Shown in pieces: positions 7,565 to 16,170 of a DNA stretch of 64,000 nucleotides. The stretch is from contig NZ_JAFFJV010000001.1 in NCBI RefSeq assembly GCF_016924645.1, forward strand, positions 186,001 through 250,000. The letters are read 5' to 3'. Origin of the DNA: Rufibacter psychrotolerans. GTDB taxonomy: Bacteria; Bacteroidota; Bacteroidia; Cytophagales; Hymenobacteraceae. Each line of letters opens with the position of its first letter. Positions within the stretch are counted from its first letter, which is position 1. Below the pieces are notes generated by a model that saw nothing but the letters and a program-made list of their open reading frames with translations, was not told the DNA's origin and searched no databases. Made by a program: the position numbers and the translations under genes.

Positions 7565-8350
7565 ATGGATTTACTGCTACAGGATAAAGTGATCATTGTG
7601 ACGGGCGGGGCCAAAGGCATTGGGCTGGGCATCTGCAAGGTGCTGGCTCAAGAAGGCAGCATTCCCGTGATTGTAGGGCGCAACGAAGCAGACAACCGGG
7701 AGGCGGTTCAGGAGATTGAAAGCGCCAGCGGCAAAGCCTGGCAGGTGGTGGCCGAGTTGTCAAGGCCCGAGGCCTGCGCGCTGGCGGTGCAGCAGGTGCT
7801 GGACCAGTTTGACCGGATAGACGGGCTGGTGAACAATGCCGGCGTGAACGATGGGGTGGGGCTGGAGAGCGGAGACTACGCGCGCTTCCTGCAGAGCCTG
7901 CGCAACAACCTGGTCCATTATTACCTGATGGCGCACCACGCGCTTCCGGCGCTCAAAGCATCAAAGGGAGCTATCCTGAACATTGGGTCCAAAACCGCGG
8001 AAACGGGGCAGGGGGGAACCTCGGCCTATGCCGCCGCCAACGGGGGGCGCAACGCCCTTACGCGGGAATGGGCCGTGGAACTGCTGAAATACGGGATCAG
8101 GGTGAATGCCATCATCGTGGCCGAATGTTGGACCCCGCTCTACGAGAGTTGGCTGAACCAGCAACCAGACCCCGAGGCCAAGCTGAAAACCATCACAGAC
8201 AACATTCCGCTGGGCCGGCGCATGACCACCGCGGCCGAAATTGCCCAGACTGCCGCCTTCCTGCTCTCAGAGAAGTCAAGTCATACCACCGGGCAACTGT
8301 TCCATGTAGACGGCGGCTACGTCCATCTGGACAGGGCCCTCAAGGGCTAA
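7565..8350 (+). CDS. SDR dehydrogenase with Asn at the catalytic Lys position; probable L-fucose/L-rhamnose 1-dehydrogenase
   Basis: The ATG at 7565, 5 nt after the lactonase stop, gives 261 aa beginning MDLLLQDKVIIVTGG. The dinucleotide motif TGGAKGIG is at 13-20 and NNAG is present. The active-site segment reads SAYAAANGGRNALTREW: Y155 is present but the usual lysine four residues on is N159. The protein is otherwise full length and ends normally (FHVDGGYVHLDRAL). Operon position suggests oxidation of the free deoxysugar to its lactone, the first step of the pathway. Either the family uses an altered proton relay, or this member has another role. The 5' part of the longer open frame is lactonase sequence in another frame. 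Confidence 0.75.
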   Translation: MDLLLQDKVIIVTGGAKGIGLGICKVLAQEGSIPVIVGRNEADNREAVQEIESASGKAWQVVAELSRPEACALAVQQVLDQFDRIDGLVNNAGVNDGVGLESGDYARFLQSLRNNLVHYYLMAHHALPALKASKGAILNIGSKTAETGQGGTSAYAAANGGRNALTREWAVELLKYGIRVNAIIVAECWTPLYESWLNQQPDPEAKLKTITDNIPLGRRMTTAAEIAQTAAFLLSEKSSHTTGQLFHVDGGYVHLDRALKG

Positions 8351-8752
8351 TGCTGGCTCAGGCTTTGCCCATAGGCGTTTCTTGCCTGTTTTTTGGAAAA
8401 AAGGTGAAAACCGCACATGGCGTGCCGTGTGCTGGCTTCTCGTTGCTTTTCATTGCAGTAAACAGGCAAGAAACTTCCCCTCATTCCCCACTATTCCTAC
8501 TCCCAGTCATTTCTTTCCAGTACGTTTCTTAAGTACCATCCTGGCGAATGGAGCAAGAGAGCAACCGCACGCCTTGGGCCGAAGGCCCTTTCTTGCTTCT
8601 GCGGCTAAAAGCCCTGTTTCACCATCGGCTTTAAACCTAAACTACTGCTACTCCTTCCAGCAGGAGAGGGGCCTTGGTTTAGAAAGGGCAGCCCATCATG
8701 GAAAGTAAGTAAGGACTGATTAGGAAAAAATTTCAAGAAGCCCGCAGACTTA

Positions 8753-8797
8753 CAGGATAGTACAGGATAGCCACCCGGCTCTTCCTTAATACTTTTA
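8753..8797 (+). promoter_or_regulatory. Direct-repeat promoter module, distal
   Basis: CAGGATA at 8753-8759 and again at 8763-8769, 20 nt, then TACTTTTA at 8790-8797. Both half-sites are perfect. It is the upstream one of two modules serving the SusC/SusD and fasciclin operon. Confidence 0.75.
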
Positions 8798-8938
8798 AGA
8801 AAAGGTAAAATAAATCCAGCAGGTAGTTGTTGTGCGTTGCCCGGAGCGCTGCTGCATTGAGAAAGCAATCAGGTAATCCCCCGCCTGCTTTTTTGCCTTG
8901 TTTTCCTGAAAATCGGTCAAAATCAAATCTGTTCTTAA

Positions 8939-8983
8939 CAGGATACAGCAGGATGCTACTGCTGGGGTATACATGTAAGTTAG
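8939..8983 (+). promoter_or_regulatory. Direct-repeat promoter module, proximal
   Basis: CAGGATA at 8939-8945, CAGGATG at 8949-8955, 20 nt, then TAAGTTAG at 8976-8983. It lies 199 nt before the ATG at 9183. Confidence 0.7.
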
Positions 8984-9182
8984 TACTGGTAATTACCCTC
9001 CTGCATTTTGATTAAGCACAATGGATAAAAACAGGTTTAAAATGTAATAAAGACATTTATTTGACCTGGGTTTTATTCCTCTATTAAAGAAGCTATTGTC
9101 TTGGGCAAACAGCTTTTTGGGGAGTAAAAAGTGAGAATAAGAATTGTAATTAAAGAGTAGTTGAAATCACACAGTATACAAG

Positions 9183-11372
9183 ATGGCTAACTTTATCAAG
9201 CACAGTTTTAGGTTACTTCTGGCTCTGTTTCTTTTTGCGGGCTGTGAGCAAAAAGAAGACGATGCATTCTATGAGCGGCCCGCCGGCCTGGCAGAACCAA
9301 TTTATCAGGAATTGGAGAAAAGGGGCAACTTTACAAACTTCCTGGTTTGTATTGAAAAGGCCGGGTATAAAGACATTCTGAGTAAGGCTGGTTACTGGAC
9401 CATATTTGCCCCCAATGACGAGGCCTTTAAGAAGTATTTCGCTGAAAATGGCATTGCCAGTGTAGAGAGCATTGACGCTAAAACGGCCGAAAAAATAGTA
9501 AAGTATTCCCTGGTGTATAACGCCTTCAAAGCCGAACGGCTGGCCGATTACCAGTCTGGTTTAGGCTGGGTAAATGCCCTGGGTTTAAAGCGCAGGACCG
9601 CCTATTATGAGGGAGCCCAACTCCAGCAGGTGAACGGCGAAGAAAGGCTGGTGGTAAGCTCTAACCGCAACAACAGGTCTGGCAGCGACTACTACAACGT
9701 AGATGATACCAACAACAAATACATTCCTTATTTCCTGAGCAAGGTATTCACCGCCAAGGGCCTCACGGCTGCTGACTACAATTACTTCTACCCCAATAGT
9801 ACTTTCAGCGGGTTTAACGTAGGCCCCGCAAAGGTGGTGTCCAGTGACATTACCGCAGAGAATGGCTTCATCCATGAGATTGACCGGGTAATCCTTCCGC
9901 TTCCCAACCTTGACCAGTACCTGGCGGACCAGAGCAAGTACAGCAAGTTCAAGGCCATCTTTGACAAGTACATGGTGTCTTACCTGGTAAATGCCGCGGC
10001 CACCGAGAAGTTCAGCAGGATCTCGGGCGTCAATAAAGACGTGTACGTGAAGGTCTTCAACTCCGGCCTGAGCTACTCGCCCAACAACGAGAACTTCCTG
10101 AAGGTTGAAGACAATGATGGACAGCAGGGCGGCTACACGCTCTTTGCCCCCACCAACGCCGCGCTGGAGAACTACCTGGACAACGTCCTGCTCAAGCATT
10201 ACAAATCAATGGATGCGCTGCCCAAGGAGATCATCTTTGATTTCCTGAACGCCCACATGTGGGACAAACTGGTGTGGCCCAGCAAATTCAACAGCACGCC
10301 CCACTCCAGCTTAGGGCAGAATCCTTTGTTCAACCCGCAAACCGATGTGGTGGAGAAAAAGGTGCTCAGCAACGGCATGTTCTACGGCACCCAACGGGTA
10401 CAGGAGGCCAACGTTTTCAGCTCAGTTTTCGGGAAAGCCTACCTAAACCCAAGATATTCGTTGATGACCCGGGCCCTCTCCGTGGCCCTCAAACCCATCC
10501 TCATCAATACCAGCATCAAGTTCACGGTCTTTTTGGTGCCCGATGAGGAGATCATTGCTGCCGGTTTCAACTATGATTTAGATGCCAACACCTGGCGCTA
10601 TACCCCGCCCGCAGGGGGAGCCTCTTCTTCCGGCTCTACGGCCTGGGGCAAACTCAACCGCATCTTAAATACCCATGTGGTAATAGGCGATGTTTCTGAC
10701 CTGGCGGGCAGCGGGGTCCTGGAAACTTATGAAGGCGAATACATCTCTTTTAGCCACAACAAACTGCTGTCGGCGGGAAATATGGAGCAGCAAATTGAAG
10801 CTTCTTCCGTGGCAAAAGAGAGTGCTTTGAACGGCACGGTATATTACCTGGATAAACTTCTCTTGGAGCCGCAGAAATCGCTGGGCCTGCACCTGAAAGA
10901 CCTGGCCGAAGCGCCTGAGTCCAGGTACAAGAAGTTCTTTGATTACCTGAACAATTCCTCCCTGTTTACCAAAAATACCGGGGCCATTGTAGGCGTAACG
11001 GCCAGCGGTTTTTACACCATGCTGGTGCCAGACAATGAGGCTATTGATGCCGCTATTGCCAAGGGTTATTTACCTGCTTCCACTTCGCCCTCCTCGGCAG
11101 AGGACAAAGAAAAAGTGGCCGATTTTATCCGCTACCACATCATAGACAAAGCTACTATAGCACCAGACGGGAAAAAGGAGGGAGGGTACCTTACTCTGTT
11201 GCTGGACCAGAACGGAAACCCTGCCACTGTGACCGTGTCTAATGCCCCGGGATCGTTGCGAATCACTGATCAGAAAGGGAATTCATCTGCTATTGTTACC
11301 GGCAGCAGCAATAACCTGTCTAACCGGGCGGTCATCCATTTATTGAACGGTTTTCTGGAATTTAACAAATAA
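9183..11372 (+). CDS. Fasciclin (FAS1) repeat lipoprotein
   Basis: A 729-aa lipoprotein with signal and lipobox LFAGC near residue 21. It carries four FAS1-like repeats recognisable by their 'T-x-F-A/V-P-x-N/D-x-A' signatures: YWTIFAPNDEAFKKYF (~80), GYTLFAPTNAALENYL (~315), FTVFLVPDEEIIAAGF (~445) and FYTMLVPDNEAIDAAI (~615). FAS1 domains are adhesion or ligand-binding modules on cell surfaces. It opens an operon that continues with SusC/SusD: its TAA overlaps the next ATG by one base (TAATG), so translation is coupled. That placement suggests a surface glycan-binding accessory to the SusC/SusD complex; this is inference, since FAS1 proteins are not standard surface glycan-binding proteins. 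Confidence 0.85.
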   Translation: MANFIKHSFRLLLALFLFAGCEQKEDDAFYERPAGLAEPIYQELEKRGNFTNFLVCIEKAGYKDILSKAGYWTIFAPNDEAFKKYFAENGIASVESIDAKTAEKIVKYSLVYNAFKAERLADYQSGLGWVNALGLKRRTAYYEGAQLQQVNGEERLVVSSNRNNRSGSDYYNVDDTNNKYIPYFLSKVFTAKGLTAADYNYFYPNSTFSGFNVGPAKVVSSDITAENGFIHEIDRVILPLPNLDQYLADQSKYSKFKAIFDKYMVSYLVNAAATEKFSRISGVNKDVYVKVFNSGLSYSPNNENFLKVEDNDGQQGGYTLFAPTNAALENYLDNVLLKHYKSMDALPKEIIFDFLNAHMWDKLVWPSKFNSTPHSSLGQNPLFNPQTDVVEKKVLSNGMFYGTQRVQEANVFSSVFGKAYLNPRYSLMTRALSVALKPILINTSIKFTVFLVPDEEIIAAGFNYDLDANTWRYTPPAGGASSSGSTAWGKLNRILNTHVVIGDVSDLAGSGVLETYEGEYISFSHNKLLSAGNMEQQIEASSVAKESALNGTVYYLDKLLLEPQKSLGLHLKDLAEAPESRYKKFFDYLNNSSLFTKNTGAIVGVTASGFYTMLVPDNEAIDAAIAKGYLPASTSPSSAEDKEKVADFIRYHIIDKATIAPDGKKEGGYLTLLLDQNGNPATVTVSNAPGSLRITDQKGNSSAIVTGSSNNLSNRAVIHLLNGFLEFNK

Positions 11373-14300
11373 TGAAACAGCTAAGAAGTATGAAGAAAAT
11401 TCTACAGCAGTCTTTTTATTGTGGTCTGGTTGTTTCTGTTTTGTTGTTGCTGGGAATTACCGCTCATGCCCAAAACACCGGTGGCGCTAAGACCATTGTG
11501 AAGGGAAATATCAAAGACAAAAGTAACAACCAGCCCATTATTGCGGCCGTGGTGACGGAGATTGATGCGGAGCAGCGCATCATCAGCGGCGCCAACACAG
11601 ATTTGGAGGGGAATTACGTCTTACGCATGGCCAATCCCAACAACAAGATCTCGGTGTCTTACATTGGCTACAACAAAGTGGTGGTCAGCGTCAACGGTCG
11701 GTCAGAGATCAACATCCAGTTGGTGCCCACGTCCAATGAGTTGTCTGAGGTAACGGTGGTTTCACAGGCCACTTCCAGCAACGGGTTAATGGAGGTGCCG
11801 GAGCGCAACTCAACGGTATCCATTGCCAAGATTGACTCCCGCGAAATTGCCGAGCTGTCTTCCAGTTCCATTGACCAGGCCCTGCAGGGGCGCTTGCCCG
11901 GCGTAGACATTGCCGCCAACTCTGGTGACCCCGGCGCGGGCATGCAGATCAGGATCAGGGGAACCTCTACCATCAACGGCTCATCAGACCCCCTCATTGT
12001 GGTAGATGGTATGCCGTATGAAACCTCCATTCCGTCGGACTTCAACTTCGGCACCGCCGATGACCAGGGCTATGCCACCTTGCTGAACATCGCGCCCTCC
12101 GATATCCAGGAAATCAGTGTCTTGAAAGATGCCGCCGCCACTGCGGTGTGGGGTTCTAGAGCTTCCAACGGGGTGTTGCTCATTACCACCAAACGGGGCC
12201 GGGTGGGCAAACCCGCCGTTTCCTACTCCTTCAGGGGAACCATGTCCCGGCAGCCAGACGCCATTCCCATGCTGAACGGGGACAAGTTCTCCATGCTGAT
12301 TCCGGAGGCGGTGATGAACCGCAACGGTACGCCCCTGAACACGGCCGATGTCAAGGAGTTCCTGTATGACCCCAGTGATCCTTACTACTTCTACAACTAC
12401 GGCAACAACACCAACTGGCTGGATGAGATCACCCAGACCGGGTACAAGCAGGACCACAACATTTCCTTGTCCGGCGGGGGCGAAAAGGCCCGGTATTACG
12501 CCTCGGTGGGGTATCTCAATGAGCAGGGAACCATGCTGGGCACCGGCCTGAACCGGATTTCTACCCGCATTAACCTGGACTATGACGTGTCTAGCCGCCT
12601 CCGGTTCAGAACCGACATTGCCTACACCCACACCGACAATGACCGGGCCTACAGCCAGAATGTGCGCAGCATTGCCTATGACAAAATGCCCAACATGAGT
12701 CTGTATGAGTATGACTACCAGGGTAACAATACCGGCCTGTACCTGTCGCCCCTGCAGAACATCCAGGGCGGCTACCCGCGTACGTACAACCCTTTGGCCA
12801 TGCTCAAGGCCGGCGTGAACAACGTGCTCAATGAGCGCATTGTCACCAAGTTCAACCTGCAGTATGACATCATGCCAGACCTGTTAAAGGCCACCTTTGA
12901 TGTGCAGTTTGACATTGACAACACCAAGAACAAGACCTTCCTGCCCCAGCTGGCCACCGGCCGGCCCATCAATGAAACGGTGGTCAACCGCGCCTATGAC
13001 GGAGACGTGGACCGGTTCGGGATCAGCTCCAAAACCAACATCATCTACACCCCCAAGCTGGGCGACAACCACAGCCTGATCGGGTTGGTCTCTTTCCTGA
13101 CCAACGATGACAAGATCAACAGCATTCAGCAGCAGTCTTCCAATTCGGCCTCCAGCTTCCTGCAGGATCCTTCTTCGCCTTCCAGAATTCAGTCTCTGGG
13201 CGCCGGTTCCTCCCAGGGCCGGAGCGTGGCCGCCCTGGCCAACGTGCAGTACGGTTTCAGAGACAAGTACATTGTGAATGCGGCCATCAGGGGTGACGGA
13301 AACTCAAAGTTTGGCCTGGACAACCGGTATGCCGTGTTCCCGTCTATCTCTACCCGCTGGAGAGCCTCCGGCGAGCCGTTCCTGCAGCAGTTCCAGTTTA
13401 TCAATGACCTCAGTTTCCGGGCCAGTTACGGCCAGAGCGGCCGTGCCCCGGGCAGTAACTACTCCTTCTACAACGTGTACGGTAACTTTAACTGGGATTA
13501 CCTGGGCTCCCCGGCCGTTTACCCGCAGAACATTGAGCTGTCTACCCTCAAATGGGAGACCGTGACCGGCCAGAACGTGGGCGTGAACCTGATCATGTTT
13601 GACGGCAGGTTTGACGTGGATGTAGACGTGTACCGCATGCGCACCACCGACCTGTTCTTCCCTGAGCTCCAGATTCCGGGCTCGTCGGGGTACAGCAACA
13701 TTGACATGAACGTGGGCACCATGGACAACCAGGGCTGGGAGATCAACCTGCGCGGCACGCCCATCAGAACCAAGAACTGGGTGGTAGACCTTAGCTTCAA
13801 CATTTCCCGCAACGTCAACATCATTAGGGAAATCTCTGAGTTCTACCCGCGGGAGAAAGGCGATGCCGAGTCGAACGGCAGTTATAAGACCTTCCTGAAG
13901 GAAAACACCCCGTTCGGGTCCTTCTTCGGGTATAGATACAAAGGGGTGTACAAGGATGTGGAGTCAACTGTGGCCCGCGACGCCAGCGGAAACCCCATTG
14001 TAGGGCTGGACGGGCAGAATGTGTACCTGCGCTTTAACTACCCTTCCACCGACTATGTGTTCCAGCCGGGCGATGCCATGTATGAAGACATCAACCATGA
14101 CGGCAACATCAACTACATGGATGTGGTGTACCTGGGCAACGGCAATCCTAAGTTCATCGGCGGTTTCGGGCCAACCATCACCTACAAATCCAGGCTGAAG
14201 CTGACGGCCTTCTTCAACTTCCGGACCAACTACCAGGTGGTGAACGGCACTGAGATGACCACCACCAACATGTACGGCTACGACAACCAGAGCACCGCCG

Positions 14301-14647
14301 TGCTCCGCAGATGGAGACAGCCCGGCGATGTGACCGACATTCCAAGAGCCCTGTGGGGGAGCGGGTACAACTGGCTGGGATCGGACCGCTACGTAGAGGA
14401 CGCCTCCTTCGTCAGATTAAGAGCCGTGACCATCCGGTACGAGTTCGGGAAGCGGGTGCTGGACAAGGTGAAGTTCAAGAACGCCAGCGTGTACGTCACC
14501 GCCGAGAACCTGCTCACCTTCACCAATTACACCGGGCAAGACCCAGAGGTGACCACCCGGGGAACCGATCCGTTTAGGGTAGCCATTGACAATTCCATGA
14601 CACCGCCCACCAAAAACATCGCCTTTGGGCTGGCAGTTGGTTTCTGA
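11372..14647 (+). CDS. SusC/RagA-family TonB-linked outer membrane transporter
   Basis: A 1091-aa protein with a signal peptide ending around AHAQ. A carboxypeptidase-regulatory-like domain (about residues 45-120, VKGNIKDKSNNQPIIAAVV) precedes the TonB plug (LQGRLPGVDIAANSGDPGAGMQIRIRG, later VLKDAAATAVWGSRASNGV), followed by a long beta-barrel. It ends in an aromatic residue (LAVGF), as expected for barrel insertion. SusC proteins import oligosaccharides captured by a lipoprotein lid, here the SusD 17 nt downstream. Translation may begin at 11372 (TAATG overlap with the fasciclin gene) or at an ATG 18 nt later. The substrate is presumably a pectic oligosaccharide, from context. Confidence 0.95.
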   Translation: MKQLRSMKKILQQSFYCGLVVSVLLLLGITAHAQNTGGAKTIVKGNIKDKSNNQPIIAAVVTEIDAEQRIISGANTDLEGNYVLRMANPNNKISVSYIGYNKVVVSVNGRSEINIQLVPTSNELSEVTVVSQATSSNGLMEVPERNSTVSIAKIDSREIAELSSSSIDQALQGRLPGVDIAANSGDPGAGMQIRIRGTSTINGSSDPLIVVDGMPYETSIPSDFNFGTADDQGYATLLNIAPSDIQEISVLKDAAATAVWGSRASNGVLLITTKRGRVGKPAVSYSFRGTMSRQPDAIPMLNGDKFSMLIPEAVMNRNGTPLNTADVKEFLYDPSDPYYFYNYGNNTNWLDEITQTGYKQDHNISLSGGGEKARYYASVGYLNEQGTMLGTGLNRISTRINLDYDVSSRLRFRTDIAYTHTDNDRAYSQNVRSIAYDKMPNMSLYEYDYQGNNTGLYLSPLQNIQGGYPRTYNPLAMLKAGVNNVLNERIVTKFNLQYDIMPDLLKATFDVQFDIDNTKNKTFLPQLATGRPINETVVNRAYDGDVDRFGISSKTNIIYTPKLGDNHSLIGLVSFLTNDDKINSIQQQSSNSASSFLQDPSSPSRIQSLGAGSSQGRSVAALANVQYGFRDKYIVNAAIRGDGNSKFGLDNRYAVFPSISTRWRASGEPFLQQFQFINDLSFRASYGQSGRAPGSNYSFYNVYGNFNWDYLGSPAVYPQNIELSTLKWETVTGQNVGVNLIMFDGRFDVDVDVYRMRTTDLFFPELQIPGSSGYSNIDMNVGTMDNQGWEINLRGTPIRTKNWVVDLSFNISRNVNIIREISEFYPREKGDAESNGSYKTFLKENTPFGSFFGYRYKGVYKDVESTVARDASGNPIVGLDGQNVYLRFNYPSTDYVFQPGDAMYEDINHDGNINYMDVVYLGNGNPKFIGGFGPTITYKSRLKLTAFFNFRTNYQVVNGTEMTTTNMYGYDNQSTAVLRRWRQPGDVTDIPRALWGSGYNWLGSDRYVEDASFVRLRAVTIRYEFGKRVLDKVKFKNASVYVTAENLLTFTNYTGQDPEVTTRGTDPFRVAIDNSMTPPTKNIAFGLAVGF

Positions 14648-14664
14648 GCTAATTTCTTGAAAAC

Positions 14665-16143
14665 ATGTTAAAAAAGACATCTTATACCGCCCTGCTATCC
14701 ATTGGCCTCTTGTTTGGTTCTTCCTGCGACAGCTACCTGGACCTGAAGCCCAAAGACGGCATTGTGAGGCAGGAGTTCTGGCAGACCAAGGAGCAGGTGG
14801 CGGCCGCGGTGAACGGCTGTTACGCCTCGTTGCTGGCCCCGCCGCTGGTGGAGAACCTGTTTCTCTGGGGCGAGTTGCGGGCTGACCTGCTGCAGCCCTC
14901 CTCTGGGGTGCGTGGCAGTGAGCTCAACGTGATCAACGTGAACATTGAGGCCACCAACCAGATTGCCAACTGGTCTGCGCTTTACACCACCATCAATTAC
15001 TGCAACACCGTGATTGAGTTTGCCCCCCAAGCGCTGCAGACCGATAACACGCTCACCCAGGCCACCCTCAACGCCTACGTGGGCGAGGCCCTGGCCCTGC
15101 GCGCGCTCATGTACTTCTATCTCACCCGCAGCTTCGGTGATGTGCCGCTGGTGCTCAACGCCACCTCCAGCGACAAAGTGGACCTGCAGGTTCCCAAAAG
15201 CCCGCAGCGCGAGGTGCTGCTGCAGATTGTGAAGGACTTGAAGAAGGCCGAGGAAGGTTTATTGACCAATTACGGTACCCAGGACCTAAACAAGGGCCGC
15301 ATTACCAAGCATGCCGCCAACGCCATGCTGGCCGATGTGTACCTGTGGCTGGAGGACTATGAAAACAGCCTGGCCGCCGCAGACAAAGTCATCAACTCGG
15401 GCCAGTTTGGGCTTTTGGCCGGGGACAATACCTGGTTCAGCACGCTCTTCTACCAGGGCGGCTCCAATGAAAGCATCTTTGAGATTTACTTTAACCAGAT
15501 TCAGCAGAACCCTTTCCACAACATGTTTGCGGCCAGCACCAGACGGTTCAGGGCGGCCATCAAACTGAACGAGGAAATCTACACCAGCGATCCCATTGAC
15601 CCCACCAACAAAGACATCAGGGGAGACGGGGCCGCCCTCAAAATGAATGACAACACCATCTGGAAGTACCAGGGCGTGAACTCCAGCGTGGCCCGGTCCT
15701 CGTCAGAGTCTACGGCGCATTGGTTCGTTTACCGCTACGCGGATGTCCTCTTGATGAAAGCCGAGGCCCTGAACCAGGTGGGCCGGGGGCAGGAAGCCCT
15801 TAACATCATCCAGACCATCCGGGAGCGCGGCAACGCCCTGCCGGCCACAGAGAAAGTACTGGCTCCCGATGACAAAGACGGCATCACCGATTACATTCTG
15901 GATGAGCGGGCCCGCGAGTTTGCCTTTGAGGGCAAGCGCTGGTATGACCTGCTGCGCAACGCCAAAAGGAACAACTATGAGCGCATAGACCTGCTGCTGG
16001 GCATTGTCTCCACCACGGCCTCACCCGAGAACCAGCAGTCGGCCATTACCAAGTACCGCGACCACAACAGCCACTATTTCCCCATTTTCCACCGGGAGAT
16101 TGAGACCAATAAAAACTTAGTGCAGAATCCTTTTTATCAATAA
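14665..16143 (+). CDS. SusD/RagB-family nutrient-binding lipoprotein
   Basis: A 492-aa lipoprotein, lipobox FGSSC near residue 21, followed by SYLDLKPKDGI as in SusD/RagB proteins. TPR-like helices include LRALMYFYLTRSFGDVPLVL, the highly conserved SusD helix, at about residue 150. The C-terminal half contains YRYADVLLMKAEALNQVG and LDERAREFAFEGKRWYDLLR, both SusD hallmarks. It forms the lid of the SusC transporter encoded just upstream and binds glycan at the cell surface. Confidence 0.95.
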   Translation: MLKKTSYTALLSIGLLFGSSCDSYLDLKPKDGIVRQEFWQTKEQVAAAVNGCYASLLAPPLVENLFLWGELRADLLQPSSGVRGSELNVINVNIEATNQIANWSALYTTINYCNTVIEFAPQALQTDNTLTQATLNAYVGEALALRALMYFYLTRSFGDVPLVLNATSSDKVDLQVPKSPQREVLLQIVKDLKKAEEGLLTNYGTQDLNKGRITKHAANAMLADVYLWLEDYENSLAAADKVINSGQFGLLAGDNTWFSTLFYQGGSNESIFEIYFNQIQQNPFHNMFAASTRRFRAAIKLNEEIYTSDPIDPTNKDIRGDGAALKMNDNTIWKYQGVNSSVARSSSESTAHWFVYRYADVLLMKAEALNQVGRGQEALNIIQTIRERGNALPATEKVLAPDDKDGITDYILDERAREFAFEGKRWYDLLRNAKRNNYERIDLLLGIVSTTASPENQQSAITKYRDHNSHYFPIFHREIETNKNLVQNPFYQ

Positions 16144-16170
16144 TCAGAGGTGCTTCAAAAAGATACTATT

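Larger units (their letters stand above)
8351..9182 (+). other. 832-bp spacer with two tandem direct-repeat promoters
   Basis: No convincing gene. Two copies of the CAGGATA-N3-CAGGATA promoter module are at 8753-8797 and 8939-8983, followed by an AT-rich leader of about 200 nt before the fasciclin gene. Degenerate copies of the palindrome family are near 8387-8415 and 8900-8930. Short open frames here have no recognisable content. Confidence 0.6.
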
